Origin: Chryseomicrobium palamuruense
GTDB lineage: Bacteria; Bacillota; Bacilli; Bacillales_A; Planococcaceae
Assembly: GCF_042649045.1 (NCBI RefSeq)
Contig: NZ_JBHSEF010000022.1
Coordinates: 1-64,000, forward strand
DNA length: 64,000 nt
Direction: 5' to 3'
Position 1 is the first letter of the stretch, and each line of letters begins with the position of its first letter. Shown here piece by piece: positions 33,024 through 41,211 of this stretch. The notes under the pieces are model-generated. The model was not told the origin of the DNA, did not search any database, and saw only the letters and a list, made by a program, of their open reading frames with translations. A program made the position numbers and the translations under genes.

Positions 33024-33351
33024 GGTACGCGGCAGGCACGGTACGCGACACGGTACAACCCTCGGTACGACCCTGGGTTCCCGAGTAGGACGCCGAGTAG
33101 GTACGCGGCACGGTACGACCCTGGGTTCCCGAGTAGGACGCCGAGTAGGTACGCGACACTGTACGACCCTCGGTACGACCCTCGGTACGACCCTGGGTTC
33201 CCGAGTAGGACGCCGAGTAGGAGCACGACACGGTACGACCCTGGGTTCCCGAGTAGGACGCCGAGTAGGTACGCGACACGGTACGACCCTCGGTACGACC
33301 CTGGGTTCCCGAGTAGGTACGCGACACGGTACGACCCTGGGTCCCCCGAGT
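33024..33351. repeat. GC-rich minisatellite: 26 contiguous 12-bp units with higher-order order
   Basis: From 33040 to 33351 the sequence divides exactly into 26 units of 12 bases, of four kinds: P GGTACGCGACAC, Q GGTACGACCCTS, R GGTTCCCGAGTA, S GGACGCCGAGTA. The order is PQQRS PQRS PQQQRS PQRS PQQR PQR, with a few single-base variants. A partial unit (33024-33039) precedes it. GC is about 65%, far above the surroundings. Five of six frames are open because 12 is a multiple of three, but no ribosome binding site or plausible protein is seen. It lies between two convergent genes, just before their shared terminator. Confidence 0.95.
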
Positions 33352-33356
33352 ATAAC

Positions 33357-33392
33357 AAAAAACCAAGCAGCCATTATTCTGCTTGGTTTTCC
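33357..33392. terminator. Bidirectional terminator beside the repeat array and yutD
   Basis: A perfect 12-bp repeat (AAAACCAAGCAG / CTGCTTGGTTTT) with an eight-base loop. The right arm encodes the last residues of the YutD-like protein. Confidence 0.88.
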
Positions 33393-33772
33393 TTTGTTTC
33401 TTCAGTTAGTGGTTGGACGTTTTCTAGAGACTGTGATTCAGCCTCTGGCTTCACTTCCTCTTGAGGCACTTCTTGGATTTGAATCGGACCAAGTTTCTTC
33501 AGTAAGAAATATGCGCAACCAAAATTACAATATTCAAGAATGTAATCATGAATTGTGCTGATTCGTGTATCAAATGTTGACTTGGAGTTCTTGTCTTCGT
33601 AGAAACCGCGAAGACGTAACTGCCCATATCCCCAGTCGCCAAAGATATAATCATATTTTTGTAAGACATCGCTATAGCGTGTTTCTAAAGCTTCTTGATT
33701 AAACCCCTCACGAAACTCCTCAATCACTTCATATTGATAGCCTTCTAAATGAATACGTGTCACTGTCGTCAC
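33374..33772 (-). CDS. yutD: YutD-like DUF1027 protein
   Basis: A 132-residue protein with the YutD family core: YEVIEEFREGFNQEALETRYSDVLQKYDYIFGDWGYGQLRLRGFY, then IHDYILEYCNFGCAYFLLKK. The last 35 residues are acidic and poorly conserved. It is separated from lipA by one base, so the pair is co-transcribed, as in B. subtilis. Function is unknown. Confidence 0.9.
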   Translation of the reverse strand: MTTVTRIHLEGYQYEVIEEFREGFNQEALETRYSDVLQKYDYIFGDWGYGQLRLRGFYEDKNSKSTFDTRISTIHDYILEYCNFGCAYFLLKKLGPIQIQEVPQEEVKPEAESQSLENVQPLTEETKENQAE

Positions 33773-33773
33773 C

Positions 33774-34718
33774 TTATTCCTGTCCTACTAACTGCATTTC
33801 TCCAGCAGCTTGGCGTTGTTTTGCGGCTGCATTTACTTGTTCATCGGCATGGTAACTGCTCCGAACAAGAGGGCCTGCTTCACAATGCGAGAAGCCTTTT
33901 TCCATAGCGATTTTACGAAGCTTGCCGAATTCATGCGGCGTGTAGTATTTCTGTACAGGCAAATGTTTCTTAGTTGGTTGCAAATATTGACCGATTGTCA
34001 TAATGTCTACGTTGTTCGCTCGCAGATCATCCATAACTTCAATAATCTCTTCCCACGTCTCTCCAAGACCTAACATGAGAGAAGACTTTGTTGGAATTTC
34101 CGGTTGCATCTCTTTGGCACGACGTAAAAGTTCAAGCGAACGATCATATGTCGCACGTGCTCGAACTCTTGGCGTCAAGCGGCGAACGGTTTCAATATTA
34201 TGATTTAAAATATCAGGTTTCGCGTCCATCAAAGTACGCAAATTTTCTTCTACCCCACCCATATCCGATGGCAATACTTCAATCGTTGTAAATGGATTTT
34301 TTCGACGAATGGCACGAACGGTCTCCGCGAATACTTGAGAACCACCGTCTTTTAAATCGTCACGAGCGACAGCCGTGACAACTGCATGCTTTAAGTTCAT
34401 GATGACGACACTGTCCGCTACGCGTTCTGGTTCTGCAAGGTCTAGTTCGTTAGGTAATCCCGTTTTCACGGCACAAAAGCGGCAAGCGCGTGTACAGATG
34501 GCCCCAAGAATCATAAAAGTCGCTGTACGACGTGTCCCCCAACATTCATGGATGTTTGGACACCGTGCCTCTTCACAAACTGTGTTCAAATTGTTTTCAC
34601 GCATTAACTTTTTCAAGCCTGTATATTGGTCATTCGTATTGAGCTTGATTTTAAGCCATTCGGGTTTTCGTTCCCTTTCAACAGGTGGTTTACAAGATGT
34701 CATTGCTGTCGCCTCCAC
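33774..34718 (-). CDS. lipA: Lipoyl synthase
   Basis: A 314-residue radical SAM enzyme with both Fe-S sites. The auxiliary cluster motif CEEARCPNIHEC is near residues 48-59, and the radical SAM motif CTRACRFC near 74-81. LGLGETWEEI is near residue 215. It inserts two sulfur atoms into protein-bound octanoyl groups, using the auxiliary cluster as sulfur source. It therefore depends on the Suf genes and serves lipoylated proteins such as GcvH encoded in this window. Confidence 0.96.
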   Translation of the reverse strand: MEATAMTSCKPPVERERKPEWLKIKLNTNDQYTGLKKLMRENNLNTVCEEARCPNIHECWGTRRTATFMILGAICTRACRFCAVKTGLPNELDLAEPERVADSVVIMNLKHAVVTAVARDDLKDGGSQVFAETVRAIRRKNPFTTIEVLPSDMGGVEENLRTLMDAKPDILNHNIETVRRLTPRVRARATYDRSLELLRRAKEMQPEIPTKSSLMLGLGETWEEIIEVMDDLRANNVDIMTIGQYLQPTKKHLPVQKYYTPHEFGKLRKIAMEKGFSHCEAGPLVRSSYHADEQVNAAAKQRQAAGEMQLVGQE

Positions 34719-34780
34719 TCTTCTGTTTCTTCTGTTGACAATGTATCATACTTTACGACTTGCTACAACATCGTGTAAAG

Positions 34781-34811
34781 ACAAAACACCAGTCACAAGG
34801 ACTGGTGTTTT
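34781..34811 (-). terminator. Terminator of the NhaC-family transporter gene
   Basis: AAAACACCAGT and ACTGGTGTTTT pair around seven bases just after the stop codon. Confidence 0.88.
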
Positions 34812-34815
34812 GCCG

Positions 34816-36381
34816 TTAGACAGTTTGAGCTTGTGCTTTTTCTTTCATAGTCCAGAATACAAACAAGATAACAAGAAGCACAACAACTGTCCCTAGTCCA
34901 ATCCATGCAGAACCTGTGAAACCAAGGACAAGGTATCCTATGGCCGCAATAACAGCACTAATGAGTGCATAAGGGAGCTGAGTTGTTACGTGATCATACA
35001 AATTAGACCCTGCTCCTGTTGCGGACATAATGGTTGTATCCGAAATAGGTGAACAGTGATCACCAAATACCGCTCCAGCTAGTACGGCAGATAATACTGG
35101 AAGCAATAACTCAGGATTTACAGCCATAGCTACATCTGCTCCAATCGGTATCAAGATACCAAATGAGCCCCAAGAAGTTCCCGTTGAGAAAGCCATGATG
35201 GCTGTCAGAATAAAGAGCAGTGCCGGCAAGATCCATTCCGGAATATTGTTGTTGCTCACAATCTGAGCAAGGTATTCTCCTGTTTTCAACTCAGATATCA
35301 GATACGTAAGAGCCCAAGCGAAAATCAGAATCAATACAGCAGGCATCATCGAACGGATTCCTGAGATGAATGCAGTTGAAATGTATCCAGCATCCGCTTC
35401 TGGGTTTTTACCAAACTGGAGAAGATAAAGAAGGAGAGCAACAGCCACTCCTGCTAATCCTCCGATTAATAGAGATTTTGGTACATCTGTATTTTCAAAA
35501 ATCGTAAATAGGTTCCATGATTCTCCCGCTTGTTGACCAGTAATGAGCATCGCACCGACTGTAGCGACGATAAGGGTCACAATTGGGAACACAAGGTCTC
35601 TTACTTTTCCGTGGTTATGCACAGGGAACTCTTCTTTAATTTCCCCTGCTACGTCTTTCTCTGGGTCATACAACTGGCCCGTTTCTAAGGCACGGCGTTC
35701 ATGTTCTTTCATTGCGAATAAATCGAAGTCCGTTGTAGCAACGAAGAATACCATTGCAATTGCTGCCACCACATAATAGTTCATTGGCGCCATCAAAACA
35801 AATGCTTCAAGTGGCGTATAAGCCACGATGGCGTAGGTAGTGAAAATCCCACCGAGTAAACTGATTAAATAGGCTCCCCAACTTGAGATCGGAGAAACCA
35901 CACAAACCGGTGCAGAGGTCGAATCGATAAAATAAGCCAGTTTTGCACGCGAAATTTTGTGTGTATCGGTAATTGGGCGTGCAATTTGACCGACAGCTAA
36001 TGCATTAAAATAATCATCGATAAAGATAAGTATGCCGATAAATGCAGTAAGCAATTTGGCTCCGCGCCGAGATTTGACGCGTTTCAAAGCCCACTCAGCG
36101 AAAGCACGACTCCCGCCTGAAAGAGTAACAAGAGCCGTAATGACTCCAAGACTCAGGATGAAGAGTATGATAAAGACGTTGTAAGCATTAAATCCTTCAT
36201 CCCAGAAAGATAATTGAAACGCGGTCCATAAAGATGTGGCGGATTCAACGGGTGAAAAATTGTGAAGAATGAGAGCAGCGGATATAATACCGACTCCTAG
36301 TGATAGTAGTACTCGTCGTGTGATAAGTACCATTGCGATTGCCAGAATAGGTGGCAAAAGTGAAAAAATTGTGCTTTCCAT
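34816..36381 (-). CDS. NhaC-family transporter, probable lysine carrier (riboswitch-controlled)
   Basis: A 521-residue polytopic protein of the Na+/H+ antiporter NhaC superfamily, with about 12 helices. It contains IDDYFNALAVGQIARPITD near residue 115, STSAPVCVVSPISSWGAY near residue 152, and the glycine-rich FSTGTSWGSFGILIPIG and VFGDHCSPISDTTIMSATGAG near residues 405 and 445. The leader carries a lysine riboswitch and a terminator, so expression should fall when lysine is abundant. That makes lysine uptake more likely than simple sodium/proton exchange. Predicted lysine transporters of this family (called LysW in comparative genomics) have the same arrangement. The transport direction remains an inference. 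Confidence 0.88.
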   Translation of the reverse strand: MESTIFSLLPPILAIAMVLITRRVLLSLGVGIISAALILHNFSPVESATSLWTAFQLSFWDEGFNAYNVFIILFILSLGVITALVTLSGGSRAFAEWALKRVKSRRGAKLLTAFIGILIFIDDYFNALAVGQIARPITDTHKISRAKLAYFIDSTSAPVCVVSPISSWGAYLISLLGGIFTTYAIVAYTPLEAFVLMAPMNYYVVAAIAMVFFVATTDFDLFAMKEHERRALETGQLYDPEKDVAGEIKEEFPVHNHGKVRDLVFPIVTLIVATVGAMLITGQQAGESWNLFTIFENTDVPKSLLIGGLAGVAVALLLYLLQFGKNPEADAGYISTAFISGIRSMMPAVLILIFAWALTYLISELKTGEYLAQIVSNNNIPEWILPALLFILTAIMAFSTGTSWGSFGILIPIGADVAMAVNPELLLPVLSAVLAGAVFGDHCSPISDTTIMSATGAGSNLYDHVTTQLPYALISAVIAAIGYLVLGFTGSAWIGLGTVVVLLVILFVFWTMKEKAQAQTV

Positions 36382-36430
36382 GGGTGGTTCTCCTCCTTTT
36401 AGGCGTAGTTACAGGTCAAAAAAGTGAAAC

Positions 36431-36462
36431 AAAAAACCAGCCTAAATAAACGATTAGGCTGG
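36431..36462 (-). terminator. Riboswitch expression-platform terminator
   Basis: On the minus strand CCAGCCTAA and a near-complementary TTAGGCTGG form a stem followed by TTTTTT. It sits between the lysine aptamer and the transporter start. Confidence 0.88.
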
Positions 36463-36495
36463 CATACACGGGAAGTTCCCTTAATTGTCTCGACT

Positions 36496-36668
36496 GACTG
36501 TAGCTCTCCATTTGCTCGATGCAAATGACAGTGTTATTTTTATTCAAAATAACCCCAATAGATGATGTGTGACGACATCTCTCCATTTCGGCAAAGCTTC
36601 CTTTTTAACACGATCTCAGCTGTCAAACTCCCGTATCATACTCTTAAGCTCTGCGGCCTCTACCTAGA
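36496..36668 (-). ncRNA. Lysine riboswitch (L-box)
   Basis: On the minus strand the leader has the conserved lysine-aptamer blocks in order: GGTAGAGGCCGC at the 5' side, TTAAGAGTATG, TTTGCCGAAATGGAGAG in the middle, CATTTGCATCGAGCAAATGGAG, and a closing GAGCTAC that pairs with the 5' GTAG. Length of about 170 bases is normal. The downstream terminator gives a transcriptional OFF switch. Boundaries are by eye. Confidence 0.88.
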
Positions 36669-36720
36669 TAATATTTAGTTCTTCAATAGCTTATCAAGAT
36701 TTTATACTTCTGACAACCCC

Positions 36721-37485
36721 CTATTTTTCACTTGGCTGTAGCGGAACTTCGATAGATGGAGCTCCATCCGGCCCTCTGTTGTAAATTTGTGGAACTTGCC
36801 CTTGAATGAGACCCATGGCCACCGGAATTTTTTGTTCCACAGTCGTCACTTTACTCGCAAGTGGAACAATGACCTGTACATTGACCTGAAGTAATATACT
36901 GACTTCCACATACGCATTATTGATACCGAACTCGCGGATCGAGGAATCGACTGTGGACTGGACACTCCCGATGACATGAAACCGAATAGGAATCTTCGGG
37001 CCCAGATTCCCGATGATAGGCAAATTCGCAGCTTGAGCAAGTGGCACAAAGAATACAACCCCACCCTCTTCTTCCATCGCCTGGGTGTCGTATTCTATAT
37101 CTTTTAGATAAGGAAGACTGCTTAAGTCTCCTGCTTCCGCTTGTTCGAGATGAGACTGGACTAGACGATTGGTGTCAGATAAGACACGGTTGATAATTTC
37201 CGTGTTAAACCTCGTTGTAACCATGCTCTGCTGATCCCCTGGCACATGTTCAATGATTTCATTGACATCTAAGACATTGGCTATTCGTGCGTTGATGGCT
37301 TTACTGATGACCATTGATGCAATTTTATTTGTCTGCACTTCTGCATACCGCAAATACGTCGGTGTTAATTGGGTGTTCAAATACATCAAAAAAACGAGAA
37401 TCCCCCCGATCACCCCCACAAGAAAAAGCGTCAGCCGCGGCATAGCGAACCAACGCTTGAGAGGTTTTCTCATCATTCGCATCAC
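36721..37485 (-). CDS. yunB: Sporulation protein YunB
   Basis: A 254-residue protein with a basic N-terminus, one signal-anchor helix (LTLFLVGVIGGILVFLMYL, residues about 18-36) and an extracytoplasmic domain. The YRYAEVQTNKIASMVISKAI-like opening, PIRFHVIGSVQSTVDSSI-type core and PLASKVTTVEQKIPVAMGLIQG match YunB. In B. subtilis yunB is a sigma-E-dependent mother-cell gene, and its product affects spore formation. An intact frame here suggests the organism is, or recently was, a spore former. It is transcribed toward the lysine-riboswitch region. Confidence 0.88.
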   Translation of the reverse strand: MMRMMRKPLKRWFAMPRLTLFLVGVIGGILVFLMYLNTQLTPTYLRYAEVQTNKIASMVISKAINARIANVLDVNEIIEHVPGDQQSMVTTRFNTEIINRVLSDTNRLVQSHLEQAEAGDLSSLPYLKDIEYDTQAMEEEGGVVFFVPLAQAANLPIIGNLGPKIPIRFHVIGSVQSTVDSSIREFGINNAYVEVSILLQVNVQVIVPLASKVTTVEQKIPVAMGLIQGQVPQIYNRGPDGAPSIEVPLQPSEK

Positions 37486-37515
37486 CTGATAGAGTATATG
37501 CGATACGCCTCTTAC

Positions 37516-38871
37516 CTATTCTTTTTCTAACCTACCGGAAGCATAAGCAATGAATACATCTCGAATGGTTTCCGGCATGAAATATGTTTTCGGAAGTTCT
37601 TTAAATCTTGGAAAGAAGTAGCCAAATGTAAACATATCCACCGTGACGAGTTGATAGGTCCTTGTGAGTTCTAGAGGTTTATCTGCCACATAGTACCCCT
37701 CTTGCCTTTTTTCGAATCGGCGGAACAACAGGCGGCCAAGTTGTTTGCCACGGAAACCAAGCCCCTTGACTTCAAGTGTCGGCCATTTCTCATTTTGAGC
37801 AATCCTATAAGCTTCGATTAAGTTCGCTCCCGTGCAAGTAATCAGGCACGGATTTATCGGATGAGGAAGCAAGTCATGCATCATCTTGGCAGACACTTCT
37901 CCCGGAAATAAGTTTGTTAACAGAAGACCTGCCGGATACAGTGCACAATCGGCTCCTGTGTACGTGATCAGTGCATCGCCAAGTCGTTGGTTTAATGATG
38001 AGTCCATGGACAAATTCGGCTCAAGTAGTTCTTCGTTCATAAAGACAGGGATTTGTAAGAGTTCCTCGCCTTCTGCAGTAAGGCTTTCAAGTATTTCTAT
38101 AGTCGACTCTGATTCCGTTACTTTGTTTGTAATGGAAATCAGTTGCGTGGTGATTTCTGAAGACGTGTGTGTAAAATCAATCGTGGCAATGCCTAAAAAT
38201 TGCCCCCATTTTCCACCTGCAGATAGAGAAGTAGTATGCAACTTAAAATTGTTCGGATACGAATGATGGGTATGTGCCCCGAGGATTAACTGGATTTCTG
38301 GAAACCTTTCGGCAAGCTCTTCTTCATAACTTCGCCCGACATGAGCTAGGCATACGATGAGATCAACATTTCCATTGAACTCTTGTAGCATTTCTTCAGC
38401 CGCTTCGATAGGATTCGAGACATGCCATCCTAGTTGTTGATAATACTCGTCATAAGCTGCTGTAAGGCCAAAAAGGCCAATCCGTTTACCGCACGAAGTG
38501 GTATAAATGTGATAGGGCTGAACCCATTCTGGGCGATTGCCATCACTCGTAAAAAAATTGGATAACACGACTTGAAAAGTCGCATCATCGTATAAATGAT
38601 CGAGTTGTTCATGAGAGAGTGTGATTCCTTCATTATTACCTATTGTGACATAATTGTACCCTACTTCATTCAGTAGGCGCACATTGCCTTTTCCAGCAGT
38701 AGCTTCTGTAAAGATATGTGATCGGTCTAAATGATCACCTAAATCGATCAGTAGGACTTCGTCATCCTTCGTTAGAGAGGCTTGAAAGGACTGAATCTCC
38801 GCGACAATTGTTGGCCAATTTTCAAAGTGACTGTGTAAGTCATTGGTATGTATGATATGCAGTGTACTCAT
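37516..38871 (-). CDS. yunD: Metallophosphatase / 5'-nucleotidase family protein (YunD-like)
   Basis: About 451 residues. The N-terminal calcineurin-like phosphoesterase domain has HTNDLHSHFENW, LLIDLGDHLDRSH, VTIGNNEG (the usual GNHE reads GNNE here), CLAHVGRS and LGAHTHHSYP. The C-terminal half is a 5'-nucleotidase domain (CTGANLIEAYRIAQN). There is no signal peptide when started at the ATG behind AGGAGG, so it is cytosolic, unlike secreted UshA types. The longer ORF start is rejected. It overlaps nothing but follows yunE within ten bases. Confidence 0.88.
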   Translation of the reverse strand: MSTLHIIHTNDLHSHFENWPTIVAEIQSFQASLTKDDEVLLIDLGDHLDRSHIFTEATAGKGNVRLLNEVGYNYVTIGNNEGITLSHEQLDHLYDDATFQVVLSNFFTSDGNRPEWVQPYHIYTTSCGKRIGLFGLTAAYDEYYQQLGWHVSNPIEAAEEMLQEFNGNVDLIVCLAHVGRSYEEELAERFPEIQLILGAHTHHSYPNNFKLHTTSLSAGGKWGQFLGIATIDFTHTSSEITTQLISITNKVTESESTIEILESLTAEGEELLQIPVFMNEELLEPNLSMDSSLNQRLGDALITYTGADCALYPAGLLLTNLFPGEVSAKMMHDLLPHPINPCLITCTGANLIEAYRIAQNEKWPTLEVKGLGFRGKQLGRLLFRRFEKRQEGYYVADKPLELTRTYQLVTVDMFTFGYFFPRFKELPKTYFMPETIRDVFIAYASGRLEKE

Positions 38872-38881
38872 CGATGACCTC

Positions 38882-39697
38882 CTACATAATACCTTCATAA
38901 ATCGAACGAATGCCGAAGAGCAATAAGACGATTTGCAGAGCAACGACAAGGTGCTCTGAATTCAATCGTTGGTTTAAGTATGCTCCCACTTTTGCTCCGA
39001 TATAAGCTGCTGGGATAACCGGAATGGTATAGAGCCACGGTACGTTTCCAAGTGAAATATGCGTCACGGAATTGACAAGTGCGGATAAAAAGATCATGAA
39101 CATAGACGTACCCACTGCCAAATGTGGTGGGAACAAGAACAGTAGTATCATGGCAGGGACAAGCATCGCACCACCACTAATTCCAAAAAGTCCTGAGCTG
39201 AATCCGATTATGAAGGTAAGAAGCAGGGCAAACCAGATCGGGTAGCCATACACATACGTACCACGAGCAACTGTTAATGTCGTCTGTTTTCCATGATCAA
39301 CAAACCAGCGGACCGGCTTCAAACACTTCCGAAGAAGAAGTAATATGGAGATAAATACCATCATTACACCAAAGTAAAGTTGGAAGGAGGGAAGGTCGAG
39401 CCCTTTGTTAACGAAAGCACCTATAACCGTTCCTGGAGCACTTCCGGCAAAAAAGATAAATCCACTTTTAAAGTCGACCGTATTCTTTTTCATATAGGCT
39501 AGAGTCGATGACAATCCCGTAAAAATCATCATGAGGACAGAAAGACCAACGACTGTCTGTGGAGTGATTCCTTCAAGCCACCCTATAGCGCCTAGATAGA
39601 CGATTGCAGGAACCAAGATGATTCCGCCCCCTAAACCAACCAAAGCACCAACGATTCCACTAAAGAGACCCGCAGCGACTAATAATACCCATTCCAT
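38882..39697 (-). CDS. yunE: TauE/SafE family anion permease (YunE-like)
   Basis: A 271-residue membrane protein with about eight helices in two related halves. Both glycine-rich repeats are present: GALVGLGGGIILVPAIVYLG near residue 18 and SSGLFGISGGAMLVPAMILL near residue 165. The TauE/SafE (DUF81) family includes sulfite and organosulfonate exporters, but the substrate here is not known. Its ATG overlaps the stop of the DUF72 gene upstream (TAATG). Confidence 0.9.
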   Translation of the reverse strand: MEWVLLVAAGLFSGIVGALVGLGGGIILVPAIVYLGAIGWLEGITPQTVVGLSVLMMIFTGLSSTLAYMKKNTVDFKSGFIFFAGSAPGTVIGAFVNKGLDLPSFQLYFGVMMVFISILLLLRKCLKPVRWFVDHGKQTTLTVARGTYVYGYPIWFALLLTFIIGFSSGLFGISGGAMLVPAMILLFLFPPHLAVGTSMFMIFLSALVNSVTHISLGNVPWLYTIPVIPAAYIGAKVGAYLNQRLNSEHLVVALQIVLLLFGIRSIYEGIM

Positions 39698-40548
39698 TAC
39701 TCATTTCCTCCAAACAAATCTAGTTGTTTTGGTGCCAACCCAACAAATTCGACATCGAGTAGCTGTTGCAGTTTTTTTGCATTTTTTGCTGCATGTCCGC
39801 CGGAATTGTTATTAAACAGCACAAACGTCTGCTCTGCTTGTTTGCCTGCTTCTTCGACGGCTTTTCCAAGTTCATTTAATTCTTGTGAATTATAATCATA
39901 GAGATAGCGAATTTCACGCCAATTTTTTCGATTTACAGGTGTTTGCCACGCAGCAACATTTCGCCCATGAAAACGGAAAAGTGCTTTTGGTGCAGTCACT
40001 TCATTTATAAAAGGGATACTTCCTTCCCCGGATTGGGGTTCGTCGCAGATACTATGGATAAAGTGATGCTCACGCAAAAAATCAAATGTCTTATCTCTAT
40101 ACCGGTCTTCATACCAAGATTGATGACGAAATTCAATGGCGACATCGAATTCTTCTAATTGGTCGCGCAATTGTCGGAGGGTATCTACATTTTCCTTTGT
40201 ACAGTCAAACCAGGGCGGATACTGCGCGAGAACGGCTCCTAGTTTTCCAGCCTCTTTATATGGACGAACCGCTACTCGGTATGCTTCAAATGCATCATCC
40301 AGTGAGTCAAACGGACTGTCCCCTCGCAAATGGCCGGTCAATTGTTGATAGGTTTTAATGATGAATTGAAAATCAGACGGTGTTTCCGTTATCCATTTAT
40401 CATTGTTTCGTTTCGGTTGCACCGCATAAAACATGGCATCGAGTTCCACGACCGGAAAATGGGCGCTATAATCTTGCAGCTTTTGTTTGGAATTGCTTTG
40501 ATAAAGATCGGGATGGTCTCCCCACCCTGTGAGTCCAATCTGAATCAT
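39697..40548 (-). CDS. yunF: DUF72 TIM-barrel protein (YunF-like)
   Basis: A 283-residue DUF72 protein with IQIGLTGWGDHPDLY at the N-terminus, KLGAVLAQYPPWFDCTKEN near residue 101, and DVAIEFRHQSWYED near residue 134. FVLFNNNSGGHAAKNAKKLQQLL closes the fold. The fold is TIM-barrel-like and its activity is unknown. It is the first gene of the minus-strand yunF-yunE-yunD run. Confidence 0.92.
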   Translation of the reverse strand: MIQIGLTGWGDHPDLYQSNSKQKLQDYSAHFPVVELDAMFYAVQPKRNNDKWITETPSDFQFIIKTYQQLTGHLRGDSPFDSLDDAFEAYRVAVRPYKEAGKLGAVLAQYPPWFDCTKENVDTLRQLRDQLEEFDVAIEFRHQSWYEDRYRDKTFDFLREHHFIHSICDEPQSGEGSIPFINEVTAPKALFRFHGRNVAAWQTPVNRKNWREIRYLYDYNSQELNELGKAVEEAGKQAEQTFVLFNNNSGGHAAKNAKKLQQLLDVEFVGLAPKQLDLFGGNE

Positions 40549-40717
40549 ACACTCACCTCTTCTTCTTAGTGTACCATTTTCATTCCCTATCTAGCTGCAA
40601 ATGACACGTGGTTTACAAAATGGACAAGGGGGTATTTTAACGCTATAGAAAGTGCACATCTCGTAACTCATGCTAAGTGCTCTTATGTTGTAGGAGTACT
40701 TGGCGGGAGGTGACAAG

Positions 40718-40906
40718 ATGGAAAGATTCTACGGAATCGAGGCACTTCTTGCTTATCTGAACCAGCAAGGAAATCATGATTTTTCAGAAGCAGAAATCTT
40801 ATCTTTAATTGAAAAACGAGTGATTCCACATTATGTTTCCTTCGGTAAACGTTATTCGTTTCAAAAGGAATATATTGATAGCTGGCTCAGTACGTATCAA
40901 AAATAA
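40718..40906 (+). CDS. Small excisionase-like / MerR-type HTH protein
   Basis: A 62-residue protein with a winged-helix pattern of the excisionase (helix-turn-helix 17) type: MERFYGIEALLAYLNQQGN, then SEAEILSLIEKRVIPHYVSFGKRYSFQKEYIDSWL. A strong GGGAGGTGAC site precedes the ATG. No integrase, phage gene or attachment repeat is nearby, so it may be a free-standing regulator or a leftover of an integrated element. It is followed at once by a terminator. Confidence 0.72.
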   Translation: MERFYGIEALLAYLNQQGNHDFSEAEILSLIEKRVIPHYVSFGKRYSFQKEYIDSWLSTYQK

Positions 40907-40909
40907 GAA

Positions 40910-40941
40910 AATCCGGCCAAAAACCCTGGCCGGACCTTTTT
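40910..40941. terminator. Terminator after the excisionase-like gene
   Basis: TCCGGCCA and TGGCCGGA pair around seven bases and are followed by CCTTTTT. Confidence 0.88.
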
Positions 40942-40944
40942 GAA

Positions 40945-41128
40945 CTATTTCACATCTGATATTGTAACATTTACAACCTCATCCGTATAATCTCCACCAT
41001 TCCCTTTATTTTCATGGAATATCAGATCGGCTGTTTGAAATAATTCTTTAACATAAGGAGACTTCTTTCGATTTGGATTTTGTTGTGGTGACTCACTTCT
41101 ATCAGAAGTTGTCCTTATTTTTGTACAC
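40945..41128 (-). pseudogene. Possible C-terminal gene remnant
   Basis: A 61-codon open frame ends PYVKELFQTADLIFHENKGNGG and then DYTDEVVNVTISDVK. Its only in-frame start is a TTG inside the suf terminator, and no ribosome binding site is present. The composition looks protein-like, so it could be the 3' remnant of a lost gene. It could also be a chance frame. With the surrounding terminators it accounts for the roughly 300-base gap between the HTH gene and sufB. Confidence 0.25.
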
Positions 41129-41168
41129 AAAAAACGCGTCCCACAGAAAATTCTGCGGGACGCGCTTT
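41129..41168 (-). terminator. Terminator of the suf operon
   Basis: On the minus strand CGCGTCCCGCAGAA and TTCTGTGGGACGCG pair with one mismatch around two bases, followed by TTTTTTG. It is a strong stem about 45 bases after the sufB stop. Confidence 0.9.
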
Positions 41169-41211
41169 TCTTCAGTTAGGGGCTAGGTTTAGTCCCCGCC
41201 TCTTTCAAACT

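Noticed and set aside
33040..33351. CRISPR array
   Set aside because: Units are 12 bp and contiguous, with no unique spacers and no cas genes nearby.
32893..33561. Several 120-180 codon repetitive open frames on both strands across the 12-bp array
   Set aside because: The unit length is a multiple of three and has few stops, so most frames stay open by chance. There is no ribosome binding site, and the peptides differ by frame with no plausible fold.
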